Shown one piece after another: positions 1-9,406 of a stretch of 26,652 nt of DNA (its first letter is position 1; the number at the start of each line of letters is the position of its first letter). Location of the stretch: the NCBI GenBank assembly GCA_964353355.1, contig CAYGVT010000072.1, positions 1-26,652 of the forward strand, written 5' to 3'. This stretch comes from CAYGVT01 sp964353355 (lineage in GTDB: Archaea > Thermoplasmatota > DTKX01 > GCA-020343715). The position numbers were made by a program, and so were the translations under genes. Under the pieces are notes generated by a model that ran no database searches, had not been told where the DNA came from, and saw only the letters and a program-made list of their open reading frames with translations.

Positions 1-1815
1 GACATCGCGGGCGACCGCATCGTCTGGCAGGACGTCCGCAACGGTAACTGGGACATCTACATGTTCGACCTCGCCACCGGAGCCGAGGCCCGCCTCACGT
101 CCAACGGACAGGGCCAGAACTACCCGGCGATCTGGGGCGACCGGGTGGTGTTCCAGGACGGCCGGCACGGCAACCTGGACATCTACATGCTCGAGACCAG
201 CGCCCTGAGCGAGGAGCGCCTCACGACGGAGCCGCAGGACCAGTCGGTGCCCTCAATCTGCGAGGGCAAGGTCGCCTGGACCGACATGCGGGACGGCTGG
301 GCCAACGTGTTCACCTGGGACATCGGCACGGGCAAGGAGACGCGCATCACCAACAACCGCGCGGCGAAGGGCACCACCGCCCTCTGGGGCCCGCGCATCG
401 CCTGGTCGGACCAGCGCAACAACGGGATAGCGGACATCTACACCATGTTCCTCGACCGCGACGACGACGGCGTGGGCGATCCCGACGACGCGTTCCCCGA
501 CAACCCCGTCGAGCAGCGCGACACCGACGGCGACGGCGTGGGCGACGTGCTCGACGACGACGCGGACGGCGACGGCGTGGCGGACGCGCGCGACGCGTTC
601 GCCTACGACAAGACGGAGTGGAACGACACCGACGGGGACGGCGTGGGCGACGAGGCGGACACGGACGACGACGCGGACGGCGTGGCCGACCCCGGGGATG
701 CGTTCCCCAAGGACCCGACCGAGTGGGCCGATACGGACGGCGACGGCGTGGGCGACCTCATCGACCTCGACGACGACGGCGACGGCGTGCCGGACGCGCA
801 GGAGGTCCCTGACGCGCTCGCGCTCCTGCTCGAGGGCATCAATTCCACGACGCTCACCACGCTCACGGAGCTGCGCGGGCTCGACACGGCCGTGAGGTTC
901 CTCAACGCCACCCTGGCCGCGGAGGCGCTCGCCATCAGGCAGAGGCTGGACATCGTCCAGAACGTCATCACGAACAGCATCGGGGACCTCGGCAGGGAAC
1001 TCACAGGCGCAATCGCGGGCGTGAACCGCACGCTCCGCGACGACATCTCGTCCTCGCGGCAGGCCATCGAGGATGGCCTCGATGCCATGAACCTGTCCCT
1101 CACGGGCGACATCGCGGACCTGCGCGCGTGGCTCGAGGGCGCCCTGGGCGCGCTCAGGGGCGCGCTCGACGCCGCGAACGCCAGCCTGCACTCGCAGCTC
1201 GAGGCCATCGGCGCGGACCTCGCGGCGTTCCACGAGGACCTCTCGGCCGAGCTCATGGACGTGATGGCCCAGCTCTCCGAGGTCGAGGGCAACCTCTCGG
1301 GCGAGATGGCCGTCATCGGGGCGGTCGTCGAGGACATGAGCGAGGTGGCGCTGCCCGACCTGGCGTCGCGGCTCGGTGACCTCGCCACCTCGGTCTCGGC
1401 CCACGACAAGGCAATCGCCGCCAGGCTGGGGTCACTCTCCGTCAACGTATCGGCCTTCAAGATAGACGTCGACGAGCAGTTCGCCTCCGTCAACGAGGCG
1501 CTCGCGGCCCTGGACTCGCTCGACGTGATCGTCGCGAAGGTCGGCGAGCTCGAGGTGGACATGGGCGAGGCGCGCAAGCAGCTGGACGACGTGCGCGACG
1601 CCGAGGAGGCCGAGCTGCCCAAGACCGACCTCAACACGGTGCTGCTCGTCCTGTGCCTCGTGATGCTGTTCCTGCTCACCATCCTCGCGGTGCTGAGGAT
1701 GCGCGCGCCGCCCCCCGGGCGGAGCGCCCAGGCGGTCCAGCTCCAGCCCGCCAGGCCGAGGGGCAAGGTGGACTGGGAGGAGATGGAGACGAAGGAGCTC
1801 CCCGACAGGGAATGA
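1..1815 (+). CDS. Cell-surface protein, 5' partial: beta-propeller, thrombospondin-3 repeats, coiled coil, C-terminal membrane anchor
   Basis: The reading frame is open from base 1, so the N-terminus, any signal peptide and the first propeller blades lie outside the window. About 605 codons are visible. Residues 1-150 are TolB/WD40-like blades with the recurrent pattern GDRIVWQDxRNGNxDIY followed by a short 'TG.E.RLT' strand. Residues 155-265 are aspartate-rich thrombospondin type-3 repeats (DxDGDGVGD), which bind Ca2+ and form stiff stalks in known families. Residues 275-540 are a long heptad-rich helical region with few prolines, probably a coiled coil. A hydrophobic stretch (about 543-565, TVLLVLCLVMLFLLTILAVL) is followed by a basic tail of about 40 residues. 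The inferred topology is an extracellular propeller on a Ca2+-stabilised stalk, anchored by one C-terminal helix. The ligand is unknown. It converges on the methyltransferase gene 56 bases downstream. Confidence 0.85.
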   Translation, partial: DIAGDRIVWQDVRNGNWDIYMFDLATGAEARLTSNGQGQNYPAIWGDRVVFQDGRHGNLDIYMLETSALSEERLTTEPQDQSVPSICEGKVAWTDMRDGWANVFTWDIGTGKETRITNNRAAKGTTALWGPRIAWSDQRNNGIADIYTMFLDRDDDGVGDPDDAFPDNPVEQRDTDGDGVGDVLDDDADGDGVADARDAFAYDKTEWNDTDGDGVGDEADTDDDADGVADPGDAFPKDPTEWADTDGDGVGDLIDLDDDGDGVPDAQEVPDALALLLEGINSTTLTTLTELRGLDTAVRFLNATLAAEALAIRQRLDIVQNVITNSIGDLGRELTGAIAGVNRTLRDDISSSRQAIEDGLDAMNLSLTGDIADLRAWLEGALGALRGALDAANASLHSQLEAIGADLAAFHEDLSAELMDVMAQLSEVEGNLSGEMAVIGAVVEDMSEVALPDLASRLGDLATSVSAHDKAIAARLGSLSVNVSAFKIDVDEQFASVNEALAALDSLDVIVAKVGELEVDMGEARKQLDDVRDAEEAELPKTDLNTVLLVLCLVMLFLLTILAVLRMRAPPPGRSAQAVQLQPARPRGKVDWEEMETKELPDRE

Positions 1816-1871
1816 GCGCGGCGCCCACCCCGGTGCGCACGCACGGAACGCCAGCCGACCCACCACGAGGA

Positions 1872-2531
1872 CTATGGGGACCGTGATGCCGCGCGGTCGA
1901 CCGTGGGCCGCGCCGCGCGGATGATGCTGACGGTACCGAAGGCGGTGCCGTGGTGGGATGCCTCGGCGACGCCCGTGAACCCCGCGTCGGCGAGCATCGC
2001 GCCGAGCAGGCCCCGCACGTTCTCGGAGGAGTGCTCGAGCATCACATGGACGGACGAGACCGCCCGCGCATAGGCGCTGCGGGGCGGGCCGATGTCGAGC
2101 ACATGCAGCTCGCCGCCCGGCCTCAGCACCCTGAGGAGCTCGCGCAGGACCGGTGATTTGTCCGCGATGTGGTGGACGACGAGGCTCGTGAGCACGCGGT
2201 CGAAGTCCCCGTCGGGGTACGGGAGGCGCGCGCCGTCGTAGAGGTCCCACCGCACGTCGAGCCCCGCGCGGGCGGACTTGTCGCGGGCGAGCGCGAGCAC
2301 GTCCCTGTCCACGTCCACGCCCACGACGGTGGCGAGCGGGTGCCTTGCCTTGACCATGAGCGAGAGCGTGCCCGTGCCGCAGCCGAAGTCGAGCACGCGG
2401 TGGCCGGGCAGGATGCCGGCGCCCGAGACCAGCTCCTCCCTGACGGGGCGGCCCAGCAGCCCGACCGCCGTCATCCGGTCGTAGAGCGGGGTGAGGAGCC
2501 GGAACCGCAGCGCCGGGACGTACGTGGCCAT
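1872..2531 (-). CDS. Class I SAM-dependent methyltransferase (UbiE/Methyltransf_11 type)
   Basis: A 219-residue cytoplasmic protein of usual length for the family. Motif I is VLDFGCGTGTL (46-56) and binds S-adenosylmethionine. The acidic end of strand 2 is VVGVDVD (69-75). The post-motif strand LPYPDGDFDRVLTSLVVHHI (103-122) and the LRVLRPGGELHVLD motif (133-146) complete a Rossmann methyltransferase. The N-terminal helix around TPLYDRM resembles UbiE/ArsM-like small-molecule methyltransferases, but the substrate cannot be deduced. I chose ATG 2531 because the open frame upstream of it (to 2663) is arginine-rich and unlike the family. The gene stands alone between two surface-protein genes, so context gives no pathway. 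Confidence 0.85.
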   Translation of the reverse strand: MATYVPALRFRLLTPLYDRMTAVGLLGRPVREELVSGAGILPGHRVLDFGCGTGTLSLMVKARHPLATVVGVDVDRDVLALARDKSARAGLDVRWDLYDGARLPYPDGDFDRVLTSLVVHHIADKSPVLRELLRVLRPGGELHVLDIGPPRSAYARAVSSVHVMLEHSSENVRGLLGAMLADAGFTGVAEASHHGTAFGTVSIIRAARPTVDRAASRSP

Positions 2532-2787
2532 GGAAACACACCGCCTGGTGACCTCGACCCCATCGTTCGAGGTCCCCCTTAAGGATTGGCCCATCGTTGG
2601 GGACACCTGGGCCCCACGCCCGATTCGCGTGGTGATGCGGCATCTCCACCTCCACCTCCCCATTCATGTCGACGAGGGCGTCCTGCTCATGGCGCGACCA
2701 CCGCTGCGGCAGAGAATGATGGGACCGCGATCACATGGATGGCATGAGGGTCCCCCGAGAGCGTCATCATGTGCTCCAAATAGCAAG

Positions 2788-2794
2788 GTATAAG
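2788..2794 (+). promoter_or_regulatory. Candidate TATA box for the SBBP surface protein
   Basis: An AT-rich GTATAAG stands in a GC-rich region, with an A-rich stretch just upstream (CCAAATAGCAA) that could serve as the BRE. An archaeal start site about 25 bases downstream (near 2815) would give a leader of roughly 20 bases to the TTG codon at 2837. It would also exclude the ATG at 2735, which lies upstream. Confidence 0.4.
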
Positions 2795-2836
2795 GCATAT
2801 GGCAAGGATAGTGAGGGGACGTCCAGGGGTCGTCCA

Positions 2837-5800
2837 TTGAAGCGGTTGAGCGCTTTGGTCGTGCTGGTCACCATAGCCCTGAGCCTGCAGACCGCCCTCA
2901 TCCTCGGGGACGAACGGCAAGATGGACCGCGAGATGGGGCTCCTCCCGCCCCCGCGGAGGTCCCTGCCACTGACGCGGGCATCGGGGGCACGGCCCTGGA
3001 AGGGCCGATGGTCGAACCGTTCTTCATGGAGAACCGCGGCCAGCTGGACGATGACCTCATCCGCCTCTATTCGGTGGGCGAGCCGCTGTCGGTCGGGCTG
3101 GGGCCAGGATGGGCCGCCTTCGAGCTCGTGGACCTCTCGGACGGTCGGGAGGGGGCGGCCTCCGTCACGTACAGGATGACGTTCGAGGGCGCCCGGGCGG
3201 TCGAACCCGTCGGTCGCGATGATGCCGGCCACCGGGTCGACCGGTTCGTGGGCGACGACCCGTCGCGGTGGATGAGGGGAGTGGAGTGCTACCGCGAGGT
3301 GCTCTACGCCCAGCTCTACGAAGGCATCGACCTCGTGTTCCGGCTTGTGGGCGGCGAGCTCAAGTACGAGTTCCTGCTCTCGCCAGGGGCGGATCCCGCC
3401 ATCATCTCGCTGGGATTCGAGGGCCACGAGACTCTCGGCGTGGATGCGGCGACCGGGGACCTGATGGTGGCCACCCGCGAGGGTACCGTCCGCGACTCGG
3501 CCCCGTCGGCGTTCCAGGGAGTGGGCGATGCGCGCTCGTCCGTGCCCTGCGCATGGTCCGTCCGCGATGGGCGGGCCGCGGCCCTCACCATCGGAGGGTG
3601 GGACGCGTCGATCCCCCTGACCATCGACCCGGGCATCGTTTTTTGCGACCTCTTTGGTGGGAGCGGGGACGACCAGGGGTTCTATGTCCTGTTCGAGCCC
3701 TATGCCCCGGACGCGACGGACGGGTTCTACTACATCTCGGGCCAATCGAGGAGCCCGGACTTCAACCCCAGCTGGGACCCGGTCGAGCACCCAGGGGGTT
3801 GGGATGTCTTCGTGTGCATCGTGAACGGCAGCGGGAGCCATGTGGCGAGGTTCGTGCTCATCGGTGGGTCCGGGGACGACTGGACCTGGGGGCACGCGCT
3901 CGTCCCCTCGATGCCCTACATGTACTGCAAGGTCTTCGTGACGGGCAAGACATCGAGCACCGACTTCCCTACCACCGAGGACGCGTGGAGCAGGCAAAAC
4001 AGCGGGGGCTACGACGCCTTCCTGGTGTGCCTGGACCTCAACGCCGAGGACATGCTCGAGCACTCCACCCTCTTCGGGGGCTCCGAGGAGGACAGGGGCG
4101 TGGGCATCTGCGTGGCCGGGAGGTGGGACATCTACGTCGCCGGCACCAGCTGGAGCGACGACTTCCCAACGACGCCAGGGGCCTACGACACGACGAATAA
4201 CGGCCGGCACGACGTCTTCGTGGTCCGGTTCAACGGGTCGAATCCCAGATCACCCCTGTTCTCGACGCTCGTGGGGGGCTCCGACTGGGAGGGGGGCGAG
4301 GACCTGTGCATCGACGCCGAGGGCTGCTGCTACGTCTCCGGCCACACCATGAGCGCGGACTTCCCGACGACGGCCGGGGCGTACGACAGGTCCCACAACG
4401 GCATGCTCGACGCGTTCGCCTTCAAGCTCGACCCTGGGGGCCAGAGGCTGCTCTGGTCGACCTTCCTGGGGGGCAGGGCGGATGACCAGTGCTTCGACCT
4501 GTGCCTCGGCGAGGACGGGTCGACCTGGATCACCGGCTCCACGACGAGCATCGAGTTCCCCCAGGTTGGGCCGACGGCGGGTCGGTCCCATGCCGGGGCT
4601 GATGACCTCTACGTCGCCCACCTCGAGGCCAACGGGACGGGGGTCGAGTGGTCCACCCTCCTCGGCGGGAACGGGGACGACTGGGGCGTCACGGTGGTCA
4701 CCGACGGGCAGGGCGGGGTCCTCGTCGCCGGCAAGACCCAGGGCCATGGCTTCCCGACCACGCCAGGCGCCTTCGACCGCGAGGCGAACGGCTCGTACGA
4801 CGGTCTCGTCCTCAAGCTCGGGGAGGGCGGCGTGCTGCTCTACTCCTCCTTCTACGGCGGCAGCTCCTGGGACTACGCCTACGGCATCGCGGTCGGTCCC
4901 GGATCGGACATCATCCTCACTGGATGGACCAACAGCACCGACTTCCCCGTGAAGGGGTGGGGCTGGTATCAGCACCACCATGGCGTGGGGGACGTCTTCC
5001 TCTTGAGGGCCAACATCACCGTCGGGCGACCGGAGCCCGTGCGCGTGCCCGAGGGGCCGAGGCTCTACGCCCGCTACAAGGCCTACGACATCGTCGTCGA
5101 CGCGAACCCGTTCAGGTCGTCGACGTTGCCGTCGGGCGTCCTCATCACGCTGGACCCCGGCGGCGCGGACGTCGGATTGAGGTGCGAGCGTAGCCCCGGC
5201 GGTTGGCTGTTCCAGGAGGAGCGGGACCCCTCGGACCTCGTGGAGCTCTCGGCGCCCGGATGCCATGTGACGACGGACGCCGCCAACGGCACGGCGGCAC
5301 TGCACTTCCTCGTGACGTTCGAATGGGAATGGCCGCACGAGGAGCCCTGCGACGTCGCCTGGTGCCTCCCGGTGCCAGGCGGTGGCGGTGGGGCCGCCGG
5401 GGGGACGACCATCAACCAGAGCGACCTGTTCTCGGTGGAGAACGACCTCGTGCTGAGCGGCGGGCCATCGGTCGTGGGCGAGTGGCAGGGCCCCGTGCCG
5501 GAGGGCGGCTGGGTGAGGGCGATGGAGAACGTGACGGTCACCGGCCTCTCCGTCGTCTACGAGGGTACGACCGACCTGCTCGTCCCCGACGGCACGTGCG
5601 CGCTCGAGCTGCGGAACGACGACGGCGAGGTCGCCCGGACCCCCATCCAGGCGGGCGCACCGGTCGGTCCCCGCATCCGGTGCGACGCCTCGACCGACCT
5701 GGAGGAGACGGTGTCCCTCGCCCTCGTCGACCTGCCCCCCACCGTCGAGGCGAGGGGCGGTCGCACGCTCCATCTGAGTGTCGACGGGGACCCCCCCGTG

Positions 5801-7450
5801 CTCCGGGACCCGGTCCCCGGCGAGGACGAGTGGCAGGCCACATTGCATCCCATGGTCGCGATAACGGCCGATGACGGCGCCACCTCGGGCGTGGACGCTG
5901 GCTCCCTGGAGTACTCCGTGTCCAGGGACGGGGGCCATTCGTTCACGGCATGGGGCCGTGGTGGCCTGGGGACGCATGACGAGGGCATCGGCGTGGAGGG
6001 CCTGGTGACGGTCGACCTCCACGAGGGCGTCGACAACCTGGTGCGATGGCAGGTAAAAGACCGCGTGGGCAACGGGGCGCGGTCGGCCGACCTGAGGGTG
6101 CTGGTGGATGTCAGCAACGTCACGTTCAGGGACCCATTCCCGACGGACTGGCAGACAGCGCGGCGCGTGGAGTGCGGCGTGGTCATCGAGGACGTGGGGG
6201 GCTCACCCGTGGCGGTCCCCTCGGTGATGTACCGCATCTCGTCCGGCAACCTATCCCACTACGGCGCGTGGAGGGACTACGACGAGGGCTCCCAGCGGGA
6301 CGATGTCGTCGTCCTGGTCCGGGTCAACGGGACCTTCGCAGAATCGGGGCACTGCTACATCCAGTGGCGCGCGATGGACGTGGCGGGGAACGGCCTCATG
6401 CACTCCCCTCACTACAGGGTGATGGTCGACACGACGCCCATCGAGTTCCTCGGCATGTCGCCCGCGCCGGGCACCTTCCTGAACAGGAGCCGCGTGGAGT
6501 GCTGGGTGACGGCGACGGACGGGGCCGCGGGCAGCGGGGTCGAGCTCCAGAGCATCGAGTACAGGTACGGGCCAGAGGGCGGGGATCCCCCGGAATGGCT
6601 CGGTGCGGGGCTGACGGGCGAGCGGAACTCCATCAGGTTCTCCACCGTCCTGGATCTGCCTGATGGCACGACCTTGGTCCAGTTCCGGGGGCACGACGTC
6701 GCGATGAACCCCACGACCGAGTCCGAGTGGTGGCCGGTGGCCGTCGACACCGCTCCGCCCGCGATCGCCTTGGTGTGGCCCCCGAGGGACCAGAGGCAGA
6801 CGTCCTCGGAGGTGGAGGTGAGGTTCGAGCTCTCCGATGCCCTGTCGGGGCTGGACACGACCGCCGTGCGGCTCAGGTGGGGTGCGGCCCGTGACCTGGA
6901 CGAGGTGCAGTGGACGCAGGTCGAGGCAGAACTGGACGGCGATGGCTACGTCGTGGTGCGCACTGTCGGGCTCGACCCCGGCGCGGACAATTGGGTGCAG
7001 CTCAGTGCCCGGGACCGGGCCAGCAACGAGGGGATCTCCCCGCCCGAGGCCATATGGGTCAACCGCCCCCCCGTCGCGGTCATTGCCTCCCCCCTGGACC
7101 TGGCCACGATCCCGGAGGGTGGGCACTTGGAGCTCCGGTCCGGGGGCTCCACCGACCCGGACGGGGACGCGATCGTCCTGACGTGGTACGGGGATTGGAC
7201 CGATGTGCCCCTCTTGAATGTGAGCGAAGGCTCAGTGGACGCGCCGGTCGGCGTGCACGTCATCAGCCTCGAGGTCACCGACCCATACGGCGCCTCGGAC
7301 GGGGCGTACGTGGCAGTCACGGTGCTCGGGCCGAGGCCGCCCCGGACCGCCTCCGATGGTGACCTGCTGCTTTGGATGTTTCTCATCGTTGTGATAGCCA
7401 TCCTCGTCTCCGGGCTGGTCGTGCGCAGGCTGCTGCTCGTGCGCGAATGA
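2837..7450 (+). CDS. Giant surface protein: DUF7948-type domain, seven SBBP repeats, Ig-like domains, C-terminal membrane anchor
   Basis: The frame is open from ATG 2735, but a classic signal peptide begins at TTG 2837 (MKRLSALVVLVTIALSLQTA), downstream of a TATA-like box. I therefore use TTG, giving 1537 residues. Residues about 58-270 match the domain that precedes SBBP repeats (ENRGQ..., VDRFVGDDPSRW, YEGIDLVF, LKYEFLLSPGADP). Residues about 268-722 hold seven beta-propeller repeats of the type 'STxxGGSxxD ... YVxGxTxSxDFPTT', which suggests one closed seven-bladed propeller. A linker with a Gly-rich run and a CDVAWC pair follows. Then come three or four Ig/fibronectin-like domains (from about 985) and a PKD/cadherin-like domain. 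A transmembrane helix sits at about 1508-1531, before a basic end (RRLLLVRE). Inferred role: extracellular adhesion or carbohydrate binding. No catalytic motif was seen. Confidence 0.85.
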   Translation: MKRLSALVVLVTIALSLQTALILGDERQDGPRDGAPPAPAEVPATDAGIGGTALEGPMVEPFFMENRGQLDDDLIRLYSVGEPLSVGLGPGWAAFELVDLSDGREGAASVTYRMTFEGARAVEPVGRDDAGHRVDRFVGDDPSRWMRGVECYREVLYAQLYEGIDLVFRLVGGELKYEFLLSPGADPAIISLGFEGHETLGVDAATGDLMVATREGTVRDSAPSAFQGVGDARSSVPCAWSVRDGRAAALTIGGWDASIPLTIDPGIVFCDLFGGSGDDQGFYVLFEPYAPDATDGFYYISGQSRSPDFNPSWDPVEHPGGWDVFVCIVNGSGSHVARFVLIGGSGDDWTWGHALVPSMPYMYCKVFVTGKTSSTDFPTTEDAWSRQNSGGYDAFLVCLDLNAEDMLEHSTLFGGSEEDRGVGICVAGRWDIYVAGTSWSDDFPTTPGAYDTTNNGRHDVFVVRFNGSNPRSPLFSTLVGGSDWEGGEDLCIDAEGCCYVSGHTMSADFPTTAGAYDRSHNGMLDAFAFKLDPGGQRLLWSTFLGGRADDQCFDLCLGEDGSTWITGSTTSIEFPQVGPTAGRSHAGADDLYVAHLEANGTGVEWSTLLGGNGDDWGVTVVTDGQGGVLVAGKTQGHGFPTTPGAFDREANGSYDGLVLKLGEGGVLLYSSFYGGSSWDYAYGIAVGPGSDIILTGWTNSTDFPVKGWGWYQHHHGVGDVFLLRANITVGRPEPVRVPEGPRLYARYKAYDIVVDANPFRSSTLPSGVLITLDPGGADVGLRCERSPGGWLFQEERDPSDLVELSAPGCHVTTDAANGTAALHFLVTFEWEWPHEEPCDVAWCLPVPGGGGGAAGGTTINQSDLFSVENDLVLSGGPSVVGEWQGPVPEGGWVRAMENVTVTGLSVVYEGTTDLLVPDGTCALELRNDDGEVARTPIQAGAPVGPRIRCDASTDLEETVSLALVDLPPTVEARGGRTLHLSVDGDPPVLRDPVPGEDEWQATLHPMVAITADDGATSGVDAGSLEYSVSRDGGHSFTAWGRGGLGTHDEGIGVEGLVTVDLHEGVDNLVRWQVKDRVGNGARSADLRVLVDVSNVTFRDPFPTDWQTARRVECGVVIEDVGGSPVAVPSVMYRISSGNLSHYGAWRDYDEGSQRDDVVVLVRVNGTFAESGHCYIQWRAMDVAGNGLMHSPHYRVMVDTTPIEFLGMSPAPGTFLNRSRVECWVTATDGAAGSGVELQSIEYRYGPEGGDPPEWLGAGLTGERNSIRFSTVLDLPDGTTLVQFRGHDVAMNPTTESEWWPVAVDTAPPAIALVWPPRDQRQTSSEVEVRFELSDALSGLDTTAVRLRWGAARDLDEVQWTQVEAELDGDGYVVVRTVGLDPGADNWVQLSARDRASNEGISPPEAIWVNRPPVAVIASPLDLATIPEGGHLELRSGGSTDPDGDAIVLTWYGDWTDVPLLNVSEGSVDAPVGVHVISLEVTDPYGASDGAYVAVTVLGPRPPRTASDGDLLLWMFLIVVIAILVSGLVVRRLLLVRE

Positions 7451-7558
7451 TGCAAGGTCTCAGACCCTGCGATATTGCCAAGGGAGGCGCCGAGTCGCCA
7501 TCCTAAGAGCTGTCCCTGTCGAGGCCATCCGCGGCCCCCCATCGGTGGCGGGCGCCTC

Positions 7559-8281
7559 TCACCGCGCCGGTTTCTCCTTGGCGAGCATCGACTGCTCGCT
7601 CAGCAGCTCCAGCTGGATGCGCTGCATCTCGATCATGCGCTGCCACTGGTGGGTCATGAGCTCGTCGAGCTTGGCGTGCAGGTGCCGTATCTCGAGCTCT
7701 GCCTTGAGGTTGACGCGGGCGTCCTGCTCGTCGCGCAGCCGGTCGCGCGCCTCCTGCCGGTTCTGGCTCATCATGATGATGGGCGCCTGGAGGGCCGCGA
7801 TGCACGAGAGGACGAGGTTGAGCAGGATGAAGGGATAGGGGTCCCAGCGTTCCACGAGGAGGGCGGTCGCGTTTAGCGCGATCCACAGGGCCAGGATGAC
7901 CATGAAGCTGATGATGAACGTCCAGCTGCCGACGAAGGAGGCGAGATGGTCGGACGTGCGCTGGCTAAAGGTGAGCTTGGACTCGAACTCGCGCCCCACG
8001 TCCTTGGCGAGCGTCTCCTGCTGCTCGAGGCTGTGCACGACGTCGAGCTCGAGCGACGAAAGCTCCCCGCGCTCGGTCTCGAGCACGTCCTGCACGTAGT
8101 CCACGCGGAACTGGTTGAGGTCGTCAAGGCAGATGTAGCCCGAGGGGTCCCAGGATGGGTACTTCTTGCGGATGGTCTCCTGGACGCCCTCGCGCACGAG
8201 GTCGGCCGGGAAGACCTCGTTGGGCCGCAGGCGCCGGTTGCATATCTGGCACTCGATGGTCTCCTTCTTGCTCTGGGCCAT
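7559..8281 (-). CDS. DUF1003 family membrane protein
   Basis: A 240-residue protein. An N-terminal cysteine cluster (C11, C14 and C51 in CQIC...YICLDDL) suggests a small metal-binding knuckle. The DUF1003 core follows, with two transmembrane helices at about 118-138 (SWTFIISFMVILALWI) and 150-171 (PFILLNLVLSCIAALQAPIIMM), and the conserved MSQNRQEARDR/DxxxNLKAELEI stretch leading into a C-terminal amphipathic coil. The family is widespread, and its function is not established. The start was chosen at ATG 8281 because a GAGGTG ribosome site lies 6 bases before it. The GTG at 8290 would overlap that site. It converges on the SBBP gene, whose stop is 108 bases away. That gap holds only a short GGTCT-C-AGACC inverted repeat. 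Confidence 0.9.
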   Translation of the reverse strand: MAQSKKETIECQICNRRLRPNEVFPADLVREGVQETIRKKYPSWDPSGYICLDDLNQFRVDYVQDVLETERGELSSLELDVVHSLEQQETLAKDVGREFESKLTFSQRTSDHLASFVGSWTFIISFMVILALWIALNATALLVERWDPYPFILLNLVLSCIAALQAPIIMMSQNRQEARDRLRDEQDARVNLKAELEIRHLHAKLDELMTHQWQRMIEMQRIQLELLSEQSMLAKEKPAR

Positions 8282-8287
8282 GCCCTC

Positions 8288-8293
8288 CACCTC
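8288..8293 (-). promoter_or_regulatory. Ribosome binding site deciding the DUF1003 start
   Basis: GAGGTG on the minus strand lies 6 bases before ATG 8281. It overlaps the alternative GTG codon at 8290, so ATG 8281 is the better start. Confidence 0.55.
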
Positions 8294-8497
8294 ATCGTGA
8301 TGCTGACGCGCGCCCCTCCCCCGCGGGAGGACGGGTCGCGTCCTTCTGGTGATTCGACCCCCGGCTGGATAAGGTTATCCGGTCCCGCGGAGGGGGAGCC
8401 CCGGAGGGTGCGACCGTCATTGGCGATGACGTTGCCGTTGTCGAGGTGGTGGTCGGCGGCGACCAAGCTCATGCGGGTGCGCGCCCCTCGTAGACCT

Positions 8498-9406
8498 TCA
8501 CGACCGCGGCATGCGGACCCACAGGAGCTGGGGGTGCCGCTCGATGGAAGGATTGATGCTCGACCGGTTCTCCAGCAGGTCGAGCCTGACCCTTCCAGTT
8601 GCTCTGAACTCGCTGTGGAACTCCTCCCAGCTACGGGTGATTGCCAGTGTCCTGACCTTCTCGAAGAACCTGCTCGCCCCCTCCATCACTGGACCGATGT
8701 CCATCTTGGACCCGGTCATGAGGTCGAGCCGCTCGACCTGCCCTGGGTCGTACGGCATGACCCTGGTCTCGCCAAGGTCGAGGCCGTCCATCAGGGCATC
8801 TATCATGAAGACATCCACCAGCAGGCCCATCTCCATCTCCTGCTGGGAGATGGAATGCACATCGAACAGGTCCCTCGGGTACGAGCGCCCGCCCTTCCTC
8901 GAGACGAGCGTGCAGACCTTGTTCGCGAACGCCTCCTCCCGCTGGGCCGTCGTGACCATGGTCCGCTCGCCCGTCACGGGATGGACGAAGGGCAACCGTG
9001 CGTCCGTCCGGAGGATCGGCATCCTGCGCATGTAGCCGATCTCGACCTTGAGGGAATCGGGGATGTCCTCCGAGGTCGTGTAGTGGACGTGGAACCTTCC
9101 GAGGTTGTAGAACGGCTGGATGCGCACCTGCTCCCGGGTGTAGCCCAGGGCGTACAGGGCGTCCTTAACGGACCTGTCCACATCGGAGCGCACCTCCCCC
9201 CAGTCGCGGTCCTGGAGGTGCCTGTAGTTGTAGTCGAGGTCCTCCGAGAGCCTCGGTGGGGGTGAGAGATGGAGCATGTTCAGGGCAGTGCCGCCACCGA
9301 GGGACAGCGTCGCGGAGAGCAGCGGGTCCGCCCCGAACCTCAGGAGCAGGTCCGACAGCCTCACGATCTTCTCGGCGACGGCGCGCGTGTACCTCCCGAG
9401 CGTCAT
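8498..9406 (-). CDS. abiEii: AbiEii-type nucleotidyltransferase toxin
   Basis: A 302-residue member of the AbiEii/AbiGii nucleotidyltransferase-like family, the toxin half of type IV TA/abortive-infection pairs. Visible motifs are LGGGTALNMLH (36-46, the GG[S/T] motif), RLSEDLDY (52-59, the metal-binding DxD D56/D58), KVEIGY (120-125), and the K163...RDLFD (178-182) region. All the expected catalytic landmarks are present and the length is normal. The start ATG follows the stop of the upstream abiEi-like gene directly (TGAATG, no gap), so the two are probably translationally coupled. In known AbiE systems the toxin transfers nucleotides to RNA and is neutralised by AbiEi. That this applies here is inference from homology and operon order. 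Confidence 0.9.
   Translation of the reverse strand: MTLGRYTRAVAEKIVRLSDLLLRFGADPLLSATLSLGGGTALNMLHLSPPPRLSEDLDYNYRHLQDRDWGEVRSDVDRSVKDALYALGYTREQVRIQPFYNLGRFHVHYTTSEDIPDSLKVEIGYMRRMPILRTDARLPFVHPVTGERTMVTTAQREEAFANKVCTLVSRKGGRSYPRDLFDVHSISQQEMEMGLLVDVFMIDALMDGLDLGETRVMPYDPGQVERLDLMTGSKMDIGPVMEGASRFFEKVRTLAITRSWEEFHSEFRATGRVRLDLLENRSSINPSIERHPQLLWVRMPRS

Noticed and set aside
253..1404. Long minus-strand open frame opposite the first surface protein
   Set aside because: Arg/Val/His-rich translation with no domain. It mirrors the Asp-rich repeats on the plus strand and is a GC-rich shadow.
2735..2836. ATG 2735 as the start of the giant SBBP protein
   Set aside because: It lies upstream of the TATA-like box and would bury the signal peptide behind about 34 charged residues.
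4250..6022. 590-codon minus-strand open frame inside the SBBP gene
   Set aside because: No recognisable motif, and the plus strand has a clear repeat protein with signal peptide and anchor.
7451..7558. Hairpin GGTCT-C-AGACC as a terminator between the convergent SBBP and DUF1003 genes
   Set aside because: Short stem, one-base loop and no T-run. Too weak to annotate as a terminator.
8291..8497. Small minus-strand frame starting MSLVAADHHLDNGNVIANDG upstream of the DUF1003 gene
   Set aside because: The start looks protein-like, but the frame runs out of phase into the DUF1003 gene. No homologous domain could be recognised, so it is at most a remnant.
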